Origin: Palleniella intestinalis
Lineage (GTDB): Bacteria; Bacteroidota; Bacteroidia; Bacteroidales; Bacteroidaceae
Assembly: GCF_013166595.1 (NCBI RefSeq)
Contig: NZ_JABKKG010000004.1
Location: 62,001 to 126,000, forward strand
Direction of reading: 5' to 3'
DNA: 64,000 bases
The notes under the pieces: generated by a model
Databases searched by the model: none
Told to the model about the DNA's origin: nothing
What the model saw: the letters and a program-made list of their open reading frames with translations, nothing else
In this document: piece after piece, positions 34,447 to 43,205 of the stretch
Position numbering within the stretch: position 1 is the stretch's first letter
Layout: the number at the start of each line of letters is the position of its first letter
Program-made: the position numbers and the translations under genes

Positions 34447-35349
34447 ATGAACAGTAGCAAGTACAATGGTGTGGTTGTCCCTATGGTGACACCGGTGACC
34501 AAGAACGGATTCCTGGACAAGGAAGCAGTGGAGAGAATCATCAAGTCGTTCGTCAAGGCAGGCGTCAGCCCGCTCCTCATGGGCACAACGGGAGAAGGAA
34601 ACTCCGTGTCCACAATTGACGGACAGGCGTTCATCGAGACTGCCGTCAATGCCGCAGAAGGCAAGATAACAATCTATGCCGGACTGACCGGCAACTGCTT
34701 CATCGAGCAGCTTAAGCAGGCAGGATACTACAGCGCATCGGGTGCGGACGTCATCGTGGCGACACTGCCGAGCTATTATGCCCTCACTCCCGAGCAGATG
34801 GAGAACTACTACACAAAACTCGCGGACTCCATAAAAGGCCCGCTCATGCTCTATAACATTGCAGCAACGACACACATGTCCATCCCTGTCGATGTCATCG
34901 AGCGTCTTTCCCACCACCCGAACATCGTGGGTCTGAAGGATTCTGAGCGCGACATGGAGCGCATGGAGAAGTGCATAGCCATAGCTCAGGGCAGGGACGA
35001 TTTCGCTTATTTCTGCGGATGGGCGGCACAGTCGGCACGCTCTCTGGAACTCGGCGGCAACGGTATCGTGCCTTCAACAGGCAACTTCGTGCCGGGAATG
35101 TTCAAGGAACTTTATGACGCAGCCATAACAGGTGATATGGAGACAGCCAACCGCCTGCAGGATGAGACAAACGAAATCGCCAAGATTTATCAGGCAGGAC
35201 GCACACTTGGACAGTCGCTGACAGCCCTGAAGGTCATGATGCAGACACGCGGACTGTGCACCCCTGACATGCTCATGCCGCTCACACGCCTCTCCGAGGA
35301 CGAGGAGAAGGCTGTCGCAGAGAAAGCCATGACAATCACCAACGAGTAA
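34447..35349 (+). CDS. DapA/NanA family lyase or aldolase
   Basis: 300 residues, a class I aldolase TIM barrel. Motifs: LLMGTTGEGNSVS (substrate carboxylate loop), LYNIAATTHM (active-site Tyr near 137) and VGLKDSERD (Schiff-base Lys near 161). The family includes dihydrodipicolinate synthase, N-acetylneuraminate lyase and 2-keto-3-deoxy sugar-acid aldolases. The operon context (symporter, alcohol dehydrogenase, PdxA, acid sugar kinase) favours a catabolic keto-acid lyase over lysine synthesis. The exact substrate is unknown. Confidence 0.85.
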   Translation: MNSSKYNGVVVPMVTPVTKNGFLDKEAVERIIKSFVKAGVSPLLMGTTGEGNSVSTIDGQAFIETAVNAAEGKITIYAGLTGNCFIEQLKQAGYYSASGADVIVATLPSYYALTPEQMENYYTKLADSIKGPLMLYNIAATTHMSIPVDVIERLSHHPNIVGLKDSERDMERMEKCIAIAQGRDDFAYFCGWAAQSARSLELGGNGIVPSTGNFVPGMFKELYDAAITGDMETANRLQDETNEIAKIYQAGRTLGQSLTALKVMMQTRGLCTPDMLMPLTRLSEDEEKAVAEKAMTITNE

Positions 35350-35362
35350 AACCGGCGGAGTT

Positions 35363-36946
35363 ATGGCAGACATTCACTGGGTGGACTACGCCATCGTAGT
35401 CCTTTCTATCCTTCTCGCCATAGGCATGGGCGTGTTCTTCGCCCACAGGCAGAAGGACAGTTCCACCTACTTCACAGGCTCCGGAAAGGTGCCTGTGTGG
35501 GCGGTGGGAATGAGTATTTTCGCCACATTGATAAGCAGTGTGACATTCCTCGCCTATCCGGGAGCGGCTTATGGCGGCAATTGGATACTTCTTGTGCAGG
35601 GACTCATGGTGCCCTGCGTCCTGGTCTGCTGCATTGGAATCATCGTGCCTCTGTTCAGAAAGGTCATCCGGCTCTCCACGTATGAGTACTTCGAGCGACG
35701 TTTCGGATCTTTGGCACGCTATTACTCCAGTGTGGCGTTCATCCTCACCCACTTCACGAAGATGGGCTCCGTCTTCTTCCTTGTGTCAATGGCGCTTGCG
35801 GCGTTCATGAACATCGACATCTACATCATCATCGCCGTCCTCGGCGTGACGATAATCCTGCTCACTTTCCTCGGTGGCATGGAGGCGATAATCTGGATGG
35901 ATGTGGTGCAGGGCGGACTGCTCATCGGCGGCGGACTCTTGTGCGTCATCATGCTCCTCTTCCCTTACGGCACGGACATAACCTCCGGAGAGATACTCTC
36001 CACGGCATGGAACGCCACGACAACCGTCGGGTCTTACGAGGTCAGCAAGATAGGTGTCGGGCCGTTTGAGTGGGACTTTGTCGAGACAACCTTCTGGGTG
36101 ATGGTGTTCAACGGCATCTTCTACGCCCTGCAGAAGTACGGCACTGACCAAACAATTGTGCAGCGCTACCTCACCGCCAAGGACGACCACGAGGCGAAAA
36201 AGGCAGCTTTCATCGGCGTGTTCCTCTCCGTTCCCGTGTGGACAATGTTCATGTTCGTGGGCTCACTGCTCTTCGCCTACTACCAGCTTGCACCGGATGC
36301 AGCCGTGGAAGGCATGAAACCGGACGCTGTGTTCCCGCATTTCATCTCCACACAGCTCCCTATGGGTGTGCGCGGAATAATCATCGCGGCAATCGCGGCG
36401 GCGGCAATATCCTCGCTCGACTCCGACCTCAACTGCCTTTCGGCTATCGCCGTGCAGGACTATCTTGTGCGCTTCAAGCCGGATGTCAGTGACCGTACGA
36501 AACTCATCTTCGGCCGTTGGATAGTTGTCCTCGCAGGACTTGGCGCGATAGGCATCGCAATCCTCTATGTGCAGAGCAACGGCGGAGCGGTCCTTGAGAC
36601 AATCTTCAGCTTCTATGCCATCTTCTCCGCCGGAATCGTGGGCATCTTCCTCCTCGGTCTGCTGAGCAAAAGGACAAACAAGCAGGGGCTTTATGTCGGA
36701 CTTGCCGTCTGCATTCTGTTCACTGCCTACGCTATGCTCACATCCCCGCAGAAGATGCCTGACGGCTCAAAGCAGGCGCTTCTCGACCTCGGAGCGTGGA
36801 ACTATACCCACTCCAAGTACATGCTCGGCGTCTACAGCCATATCATTGTCCTTGTCGTGGGCTATGTGGCGTCCTTCTTCTTCAAGGGCGAAAAGATTGA
36901 CGAGGAGCTCACTCTGTGGGGCTGGCTGAAGTCAAGAGAAAAGTAA
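35363..36946 (+). CDS. Sodium/solute symporter (SSS family)
   Basis: 527 residues with about 13 membrane helices. SSS features are FTGSGKVPVWAVGMSIFATLISSVTFLAYPG near the N-terminus (TM1-TM2), the GGMEAIIWMDVVQG segment and AAAISSLDSDLNCLSAI. It imports a small organic substrate with Na+; sugar acids and sialic acid are typical for relatives in such operons. It lies 13 nt after the DapA-like gene, which suggests its substrate enters that pathway. Confidence 0.92.
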   Translation: MADIHWVDYAIVVLSILLAIGMGVFFAHRQKDSSTYFTGSGKVPVWAVGMSIFATLISSVTFLAYPGAAYGGNWILLVQGLMVPCVLVCCIGIIVPLFRKVIRLSTYEYFERRFGSLARYYSSVAFILTHFTKMGSVFFLVSMALAAFMNIDIYIIIAVLGVTIILLTFLGGMEAIIWMDVVQGGLLIGGGLLCVIMLLFPYGTDITSGEILSTAWNATTTVGSYEVSKIGVGPFEWDFVETTFWVMVFNGIFYALQKYGTDQTIVQRYLTAKDDHEAKKAAFIGVFLSVPVWTMFMFVGSLLFAYYQLAPDAAVEGMKPDAVFPHFISTQLPMGVRGIIIAAIAAAAISSLDSDLNCLSAIAVQDYLVRFKPDVSDRTKLIFGRWIVVLAGLGAIGIAILYVQSNGGAVLETIFSFYAIFSAGIVGIFLLGLLSKRTNKQGLYVGLAVCILFTAYAMLTSPQKMPDGSKQALLDLGAWNYTHSKYMLGVYSHIIVLVVGYVASFFFKGEKIDEELTLWGWLKSREK

Positions 36947-36984
36947 TTAATCAAGGGGTGAAGGCAGGAGGTGGCAGTACTGCA

Positions 36985-37022
36985 TTATGATGTAACATGT
37001 TCAACCATGATAAATCATGTTG
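36985..37022. repeat. CATG block d (short)
   Basis: 38 nt with four CATG-like units (ATGATGTAA, CATGTTCAAC, CATGATAAAT, CATGTTGCA) between the symporter and the alcohol dehydrogenase genes. Confidence 0.75.
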
Positions 37023-37070
37023 CAAAACCGCCAACCATTAACCCTCAACCCACTAAACAAACAACAAAAC

Positions 37071-38216
37071 ATGAACCCAATAGAACTAAAGCAGCCGCAG
37101 CGCATTGTCTTCGGCACAGGCTGCATGAACAAGATGTGCGAGGAATATCTCGCTTCCGGACTCAAGAACCTTTTCATCCTCACCGCTGATCCGATACTGC
37201 CGCTCATCTCTCCGGTCATCAAGCAGCTCGAAGAGGGTGGGGTGAAGACCATGGTCGAGACAAAAATCCTCGGCGAACCTACCGTCAACGACTTCAAGCG
37301 CATACTCAAGGAGGCGCAGGAATTCGGTGCTGACTCTGTGATAGGCATCGGTGGCGGCTCTGTCATGGATGTCGCAAAACTTGTCGCTACATTCATGCAC
37401 ACCGAACAGACCATCGAGGAATGCTACGGCATCGGCTTCATCAAACAGCGCGGAGTATGGTTTGCCTGCGCTCCTACGACAGCCGGCACAGGCTCCGAGG
37501 TGTCCCCTAACGCCATCCTCCTTGACGAGACGGACAACGGAAAGAAGGGCATCATCTCCAATTTCCTCCTTGCTGATGTCGCTTACCTTGACCCGCAGCT
37601 CACCGCGACAGTGCCTCCGCGCATCACAGCCGAGACAGGTATGGACGCACTGACCCACTGCATCGAGGTCTACACCAACAAGTTCGCGCACCCTTGCGTC
37701 GACATGTACGCCCTGAAAGGCATAGAGCTCATTGCCAAGAACCTTGAGCGCGCCGTCAAGGACGGTAAGGACATGGAGGCTCGCGAGGCAATGCTCCTCG
37801 GCTCAATGTACGGCGGTCTCGGTCTCGGGCCTGTCAACACGGCTGCTGTCCACGCCTTGGCTTACCCTGTGGGCGGCATGTTCCACAAGAGCCACGGTCT
37901 CTCCAATTCCGTCCTTCTGCCTACGGTGATGAAGTTCAACATGGAGGCAAATGTCAAGAGATATGCCGATGTGGCCATTGCTTGCGGATGTGAGCCGGGC
38001 GCGACAGACGAGGAGACAGCTCTCCGCGGCGTGGAGTTTGTGGCACAGCTGTCAAAGAACTGTGGCATACCGCAGACTCTTGCCGAGATAGACATCCCAC
38101 AGTCGGAGGTTCCGGCAATGGCAGCGGCGGCAATGCTCCAGCAGCGTCTGCTGAAGAACAACCCTCGCCCTGTCACGGAAGAGGATTGCAAGGACATCTA
38201 TAACGCACTTTATTAA
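37071..38216 (+). CDS. Iron-containing (group III) alcohol dehydrogenase
   Basis: 381 residues from the ATG at 37071 (MNPIELKQPQRIVFGTGC); upstream in-frame codons are C/A-rich leader. Features: nucleotide-binding GIGGGSVMDVAKL, family signature region TAGTGSEVSPNAILLDE and metal-binding residues in GMDALTHCIE, AAVHALAYPVGGMFHKSHGLSN. Such enzymes interconvert aldehydes and alcohols (lactaldehyde, butanol or succinic semialdehyde type). In this operon it may reduce an aldehyde released by the aldolase; that is inference. Confidence 0.92.
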   Translation: MNPIELKQPQRIVFGTGCMNKMCEEYLASGLKNLFILTADPILPLISPVIKQLEEGGVKTMVETKILGEPTVNDFKRILKEAQEFGADSVIGIGGGSVMDVAKLVATFMHTEQTIEECYGIGFIKQRGVWFACAPTTAGTGSEVSPNAILLDETDNGKKGIISNFLLADVAYLDPQLTATVPPRITAETGMDALTHCIEVYTNKFAHPCVDMYALKGIELIAKNLERAVKDGKDMEAREAMLLGSMYGGLGLGPVNTAAVHALAYPVGGMFHKSHGLSNSVLLPTVMKFNMEANVKRYADVAIACGCEPGATDEETALRGVEFVAQLSKNCGIPQTLAEIDIPQSEVPAMAAAAMLQQRLLKNNPRPVTEEDCKDIYNALY

Positions 38217-38228
38217 TAATTATGGGGG

Positions 38229-38284
38229 AATCATGGTCATCATGATGCATCATGTTACATCATGTGGTATCATGATGACCATGA
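38229..38284. repeat. CATG block e
   Basis: 56 nt of CATG units (CATGGTCAT, CATGATGCAT, CATGTTACAT, CATGTGGTAT, CATGATGAC) between the dehydrogenase and esterase genes. Confidence 0.85.
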
Positions 38285-38305
38285 CCCCTCTCCAATCTAC
38301 AACCA

Positions 38306-39715
38306 ATGAAACACGGACTCACTGCCTGCCTGCTTGCCTTCACAGCCGTCCTTTCGGCACAGGCGCAGACAGCACGCAGACTGACATTACCTTTGTCAGA
38401 CGACGGAAAGGCTGAGATGACTGTCTACCTTCCGGAGCACCCACGGTCGTCAGGAATGGCGATTGTCGACTGCCCGGGCGGTGGCTATTCCCACCTTTCC
38501 ATGGAGAATGAGGGACACAACTGGGCACCGTTCTTCAACGAGAACGGCATCGCCTACTGCGTCCTGCAGTACAGAATGCCTAAGGGCGACCGCTCGGTTC
38601 CTCTCACTGACGCCTACAAGGCGATGCGGACCGTGAGGGACAGTGCCGCGGTATGGCGCATAAACCCTGCCGCAGTGGGAATCATGGGATTCTCCGCCGG
38701 CGGACATCTCGCCTCCTCTGTCTCCACACATGCCCCTATGGCGGTGCGTCCGGACTTCTCAATACTGTTCTATCCGGTCATCTCCATGGACCAGAAAGTC
38801 ACTCACAAAGGCTCTTGCGTCAATTTCCTTGGCGACGGACTAAATGATGAGAAACTCGTAAAGGAATGGAGCAACAACCGTGCCGTGCGCCGTCATCTCA
38901 CTCCGCCCGCCATCATCCTCCTTGCGAGTGATGACCGTGCCGTGCCTCCGGTGACAAACGGCATCGCCTACTATTCCGCCATGCGCAACGCCGGAAACGA
39001 CTGTTCGCTCTTCGCATGGCCGTCGGGAGGCCACGGATTCGGTTTCCGCACGACCTTCGCTTATCACGAACAGATGAAGGCTGAGCTGCTCCGCTGGCTC
39101 GACACTCTCCGTCTTCCTCAGCAGGGAGCGAAGAAGATTGCCTGCGTGGGCAACTCTATCACTGACGGCATGGGCATTGACATGGCGGGCAGAAACGGTT
39201 ATCCTGCCGTCCTTGGCAAGCTCGCCGGCGACGGCTATGTCGTGAAGAACTTCGGTGTTAGCTCACGCACGGCAATCGACAATGGCGACCTTCCTTACCG
39301 AAAGGAAAAGGCTTGGCGCGACTGTCTTGACTGGCAGCCGGACATTGTGGTGATAAAGCTCGGCACGAACGATACTAAGGAGCATAACCGCAACGGGCTT
39401 GAGAAGACTTATCCTGCCGCCGTGCAGAAGATGATTGATGAGCTTCGCACCCTGCCTTCCTCACCGCGCATCTTCCTTGCGTCACCGATTCCGGCATTCA
39501 AGTCCACATGGACAATCAATGATTCTGTCATTTCCGCCGTCGAAGTCCCTGCCTTGAAGAAGCTGTCAAAGAAGAACAAGTGCGGATTCATCGACCTCCA
39601 CACTCTCTTTGCGCCACATGCCAACCTCATGCAGAAGGACGGTATCCACCCGACTGACAAGGGTGCGGCAAAGATTGCGGAGATAGTTGCCGAGGCAGTG
39701 CTTGAAAAGAAATAA
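38306..39715 (+). CDS. Secreted two-domain esterase: alpha/beta hydrolase plus SGNH/GDSL hydrolase
   Basis: 469 residues. Signal peptide (cleavage near SAQA|Q). Residues about 25-275 are an alpha/beta hydrolase (oxyanion DCPGGGYSHLS, nucleophile GFSAGGHLASS, Asp in ASDDRAVPP, His in SGGHGFGF). Residues about 275-469 are an SGNH hydrolase (block I GNSITDGMG, block III GTNDTKEH, block V DGIHPTDKG). Both triads look complete. Such esterases remove acetyl or other acyl groups from plant polysaccharides or sialic acids. The gene lies inside the acid-sugar operon, so it may free the transported substrate in the periplasm. Confidence 0.9.
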   Translation: MKHGLTACLLAFTAVLSAQAQTARRLTLPLSDDGKAEMTVYLPEHPRSSGMAIVDCPGGGYSHLSMENEGHNWAPFFNENGIAYCVLQYRMPKGDRSVPLTDAYKAMRTVRDSAAVWRINPAAVGIMGFSAGGHLASSVSTHAPMAVRPDFSILFYPVISMDQKVTHKGSCVNFLGDGLNDEKLVKEWSNNRAVRRHLTPPAIILLASDDRAVPPVTNGIAYYSAMRNAGNDCSLFAWPSGGHGFGFRTTFAYHEQMKAELLRWLDTLRLPQQGAKKIACVGNSITDGMGIDMAGRNGYPAVLGKLAGDGYVVKNFGVSSRTAIDNGDLPYRKEKAWRDCLDWQPDIVVIKLGTNDTKEHNRNGLEKTYPAAVQKMIDELRTLPSSPRIFLASPIPAFKSTWTINDSVISAVEVPALKKLSKKNKCGFIDLHTLFAPHANLMQKDGIHPTDKGAAKIAEIVAEAVLEKK

Positions 39716-39721
39716 CCTCAA

Positions 39722-39805
39722 TCAGTATCGTCAGTTGTGTCAATATTGTCAGTATTGTCGTTTCGGTCTGTACTGTCATTGCTGACACTACTGTCAATCC
39801 TGTCA
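39722..39805. repeat. TGTCA/TGACA block I
   Basis: 84 nt between the esterase gene and pdxA. One frame reads as a hydrophobic peptide fused in frame to PdxA, an artefact of the 9-nt period. Confidence 0.9.
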
Positions 39806-39823
39806 CAAAAACCTAAAACCCAA

Positions 39824-40903
39824 ATGAAACCAATATTAGCAATAACCATGGGCGACCCTGCCGGCATAGGACCTGAAATCTGCGTCCGCTCCCTCGCCCG
39901 CGAAGAGACATATTCCCTCTGTAAGCCACTCATCGTAGGCGATGCGAAGATTATCAGCCTCGCCATCGAACTCCTGAAACTCGACCAGCCGCTCTCCGTA
40001 AACGCCATTGCCGCCGTCAAGGACGCCAAGTTTGAGCACGGCACAATCGATGTCTACGACCTCGACCTCATAGACCTTGACACATTCAAGTTCGGCGAAG
40101 TGCAGGTGCAGTGTGGCAATGCCGCCTTCCAGTATGTGCGCAAAGCCATCGAACTCGCCATGGCTGAAGAGGTTGACGGCACATGCACGGCACCGCTTAA
40201 CAAGGAGGCTATACACCTCGCAGGCCACAATTATGACGGCCACACAGAGATTTACGCCACCTTCACCAACACAAAGAAATACGCCATGCTCCTTGCCGAC
40301 GGCCCTATGCGTGTGATTCATGTCTCCACCCACGTATCGCTCCGCGAGGCTTGCGACCGCTGCAAGAAGGAGCGTATCATAGAGGTTTATGAGCTTATCG
40401 ACGATGCCTGCCGCCAGTTTGGCATCAACAATCCGCACATTGCCATAGCAGGACTTAACCCGCACTGCTCCGAGAACGGGCTCTTCGGCTGGGAAGAGGC
40501 GAAGGAAATCATCCCTGCCGTTGAGGAACTCAAGGCTCGCGGCTTCAATGTCGAAGGCCCTGTGCCGCCGGACTCAGTGTTTGCGAAGGCAAAGAGCGGC
40601 AAATATGACGGTGTCGTGGCACAGTACCATGACCAGGGACACATCCCTTTGAAGGTCGTAGGCTTCAACTGGGACGCTGCCACAGGCAAGATGCTGCCGC
40701 AGAAAGGTGTGAACATCACTCTCGGACTCCCTATCATCCGCGTGTCCGTCGACCACGGCACAGCCTTTGATGTGGCAGGAAAGGGAGTTGCTGCCGAGGA
40801 TGCTCTCATCTCCTCCATTGAGTATGCGACAAAGATGGCGATAACACGCTGGAAGAGAAAACGATTAGAACGTGTAGAATTATTCAACTCCTTCAATCAA
40901 TAA
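39824..40903 (+). CDS. pdxA: 4-hydroxythreonine-4-phosphate dehydrogenase family protein (PdxA or PdxA2)
   Basis: 359 residues from the ATG at 39824 (MKPILAITMGDPAGIGPEI), the start that fits PdxA. Metal-binding histidines lie in GHNYDGHTE, QYHDQGHIPLK and VDHGTAFDVAG. PdxA oxidises and decarboxylates 4-phosphohydroxy-threonine in vitamin B6 synthesis; PdxA2 homologues do the same to 4-phospho-D-threonate or -erythronate, giving dihydroxyacetone phosphate. The next gene is a four-carbon acid sugar kinase, the partner of PdxA2, so catabolism is likely, although a dual role cannot be excluded. Confidence 0.92.
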   Translation: MKPILAITMGDPAGIGPEICVRSLAREETYSLCKPLIVGDAKIISLAIELLKLDQPLSVNAIAAVKDAKFEHGTIDVYDLDLIDLDTFKFGEVQVQCGNAAFQYVRKAIELAMAEEVDGTCTAPLNKEAIHLAGHNYDGHTEIYATFTNTKKYAMLLADGPMRVIHVSTHVSLREACDRCKKERIIEVYELIDDACRQFGINNPHIAIAGLNPHCSENGLFGWEEAKEIIPAVEELKARGFNVEGPVPPDSVFAKAKSGKYDGVVAQYHDQGHIPLKVVGFNWDAATGKMLPQKGVNITLGLPIIRVSVDHGTAFDVAGKGVAAEDALISSIEYATKMAITRWKRKRLERVELFNSFNQ

Positions 40904-40924
40904 GAATGAAGTAAAGGATTCTCA

Positions 40925-41014
40925 TTATTGTCAGTTTTGGTCAATACTGTCAGTAATGACATAATTGACAATACTGTCAGTACTGACACTACTGACAATA
41001 ATGACAGAACTGAC
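40925..41014. repeat. TGTCA/TGACA block J
   Basis: 90 nt of alternating TGTCA and TGACA units between pdxA and the acid sugar kinase gene. Confidence 0.9.
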
Positions 41015-41032
41015 CAAACCGATTAACAACTC

Positions 41033-42151
41033 ATGCTCTACGTTATTGCTGACGACATCACAGGCGCGGCGGAAATCGCCGGTATGGCTCACCGCTACGG
41101 TCTGCGCACAACTCTTACGACATCCGTCCCTTCTTCCATCGAGGAAGGTACGGATGTCATTGTCTTTGCCACCGACGCACGTTCCGTCACCGCTGCCGAG
41201 GCTTATGCCATGACGGCAAAGGTCACCAAGGCGGTAATGGCTTTCCCATGCGCCGATGGTGACAAACAGAAACTCATCTTCCGCAAGACAGACTCCGCAC
41301 TGCGCGGAAATGTCCGCGAGGAACTGCAAGCTATCCTTGACAACAGCCATTATTCCCGTGCGTTGTATGTCCCTGCCAACCCCTCAAAAGGACGCATAAT
41401 AAAGGACGGGACATACTATGTCAACGGCACACCGATAGCGGAGACCGACTTCCGCTTTGACCCTGAGTTCCCTGCCGTGACAAGCAGCGTGGCGGAACGA
41501 TTCCCCGATTTGCCCTTCGCAAACGCCGAAAGCAAGGCCGACACAGATCGTGCCGCAGCCTCCGCACTCACCGCCGGCGACACGCTCCTTGCCGGGGCGG
41601 CAGACCTGTTCTGCTCCCTCGTCGAGCAACTTTTTGTCAAAGAGCCCCATGAACCTCTTGAGAAGCCCTCGCCATTGTCCCTTTCCTCGCCGATGATTGT
41701 CGTCCGCGGCTCCACGCAGAGCAAGGCTCTCGACCTCGGGATGCCTGTCGAGACAATGCCGACGGACGTCTTCTATGAGCGTGCCGATGCCTCCTCATGG
41801 ACTGAAGCCATACTGCCGCGCTACACAAAGGCAGGCAGCACCGTGCTCACCATAGGCGACAAGGAAGTCCGCACAGGCAAGGATGCTGCCGTCTATCTGC
41901 GCCGCACAATGGCGGAAGTATGCTGCGCCATGCTCGATGCCGCCCTCCCTGCGGAGCTTGTCATAGAAGGCGGTGCGACAGCCTTTGCCATACTCTCCCA
42001 AACCCCTTGGCATACGTTCACCGTCACTGACGAAATCGCGCCCGGTGTGGTGCGCATCAAGCCACTCAATGCCGACATCCACATCACCATGAAGCCCGGC
42101 AGCTACGCCTGGGGCAACCTCTTCGGGCAGCAATGTGTCAGACAGTATTGA
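41033..42151 (+). CDS. Four-carbon acid sugar kinase (DUF1537, OtnK/DtnK type)
   Basis: 372 residues. N-terminal MLYVIADDITGAAEIAG matches the family start IADDLTGA; the ATP-binding C-terminal half has VVRGSTQSKA, IEGGATAFAIL and KPGSYAWG. Members phosphorylate D-threonate or D-erythronate at the 4-OH, and PdxA2 then oxidises the product. Placement directly after pdxA fits this pathway. The C-terminal residues (CVRQY) and the TGA stop lie in a TGTCA/TGACA block. Confidence 0.88.
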   Translation: MLYVIADDITGAAEIAGMAHRYGLRTTLTTSVPSSIEEGTDVIVFATDARSVTAAEAYAMTAKVTKAVMAFPCADGDKQKLIFRKTDSALRGNVREELQAILDNSHYSRALYVPANPSKGRIIKDGTYYVNGTPIAETDFRFDPEFPAVTSSVAERFPDLPFANAESKADTDRAAASALTAGDTLLAGAADLFCSLVEQLFVKEPHEPLEKPSPLSLSSPMIVVRGSTQSKALDLGMPVETMPTDVFYERADASSWTEAILPRYTKAGSTVLTIGDKEVRTGKDAAVYLRRTMAEVCCAMLDAALPAELVIEGGATAFAILSQTPWHTFTVTDEIAPGVVRIKPLNADIHITMKPGSYAWGNLFGQQCVRQY

Positions 42152-42209
42152 CAGTATTGACAATCTTGACAATACTGACAGTGCTGTCAATACTGACATA
42201 ACTGACAAT
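42135..42209. repeat. TGTCA/TGACA block K
   Basis: 75 nt starting inside the end of the kinase gene and running to the leader of the DUF4230 gene. It supplies the kinase stop codon. Confidence 0.9.
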
Positions 42210-42247
42210 TAATTACAACCTCTCTCACCAAACGCATCTCCACAACC

Positions 42248-42916
42248 ATGAAATCCAAGGAACTCACAGTCTATCTTGTCCTCACAGTCATCGTCTTATC
42301 CCTCATGACAATCCTCAGCATGAAGGCATGCAGCAATGCCAATCCTGAAGAGAAACCGCAGGAAGAAGCCGTCATCGAGACCGTCCGCCGGCATTCGCGT
42401 CTCTACACCGCCGAGGCGCAGAGCAAGAAGACCATGACCTACACCTCGCAGAACAAGCTCTCCCTTAAAGCCCTCGGCATAGACAAGTCCATCGACCTGC
42501 CGCTCGGTAAGACAGAGGCGAAGATTCCTGTCACCGTGACCTACAAGGCATACATCGACCTCGGACGCGTCGACAGCCGCAATGTGCGCACCGACGGCAA
42601 GACGATACGCATAATCCTGCCCGACCCGATAATCGTGGAGACAGCATGCACCGTGGACCATGAGAACGAGTCGCAGGAGAAGCAGCTCCTCGGCAAAGGA
42701 CTGACCTACGAGCAGTACCAGGAGATGGTGCGCCAGGCAAAGGAGAGCGCATGGACAGAGCTGCCGGATTCCGCCCAGCAGGCAGTCATCGAGACCGCCA
42801 AGGTCTCCGCAACAGACCTCCTCATTCCACAGCTCCGCGCCCTCGGTTTCACGAAAATAGAGATTGCCTACCGCGAGGATTTCTCCCTCCGCCAGCTTGT
42901 AAGGCGAAAGGAGTGA
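42248..42916 (+). CDS. Membrane-anchored DUF4230 protein
   Basis: 222 residues. One N-terminal membrane helix (about 7-24; VYLVLTVIVLSLMTILSM), then a soluble domain whose pattern (AKIPVTVTYKAYIDLGRVD, IRIILPDPIIVET, and a helical region before FTKIEIAYRE) fits DUF4230. A cysteine at residue 27 follows the helix, but the lipobox is poor, so it is probably a signal anchor. The function of the family is unknown. It is co-directional with the acid-sugar operon but may be independent. Confidence 0.75.
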   Translation: MKSKELTVYLVLTVIVLSLMTILSMKACSNANPEEKPQEEAVIETVRRHSRLYTAEAQSKKTMTYTSQNKLSLKALGIDKSIDLPLGKTEAKIPVTVTYKAYIDLGRVDSRNVRTDGKTIRIILPDPIIVETACTVDHENESQEKQLLGKGLTYEQYQEMVRQAKESAWTELPDSAQQAVIETAKVSATDLLIPQLRALGFTKIEIAYREDFSLRQLVRRKE

Positions 42917-42945
42917 TAAGGTCAGCGTTAATTATTGAGATTAAT

Positions 42946-42990
42946 CAAATCATCAGGTTGATACGTGTCAATTTGATGATTTTCTTGTTT
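42946..42990 (+). terminator. Terminator after the DUF4230 gene
   Basis: AAATCATCA (42947-42955) pairs with TGATGATTT (42974-42982) with an inner TTGA/TCAA stem, followed by a T-rich run. Confidence 0.65.
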
Positions 42991-43205
42991 TTACATGATA
43001 AAAGTTATAAATTGTCATAAATCGATTCAATAAAGGTTAATAACAAAAATATGCGGTAAAAATGTGTTAAAAATGTTGGTGACAGATACATTTGATATTT
43101 ATATTTACCAGTTTTTTTATAATTTTGCACCCCAAAAGAGAATATATAATATTTATTAACATCTAAATTTTAACAATTATCAAACGTATTAGACGTATAT
43201 TACCT
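42991..43205 (+). promoter_or_regulatory. AT-rich promoter region of the envelope cluster
   Basis: TAATTTTG at 43120-43127 is a good -7 element; the nearest TTG (43092-43094) is 25 nt away, too far for the consensus, so the -33 element is weak. The leader would be about 73 nt. No other feature was seen in this gap. Confidence 0.55.
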
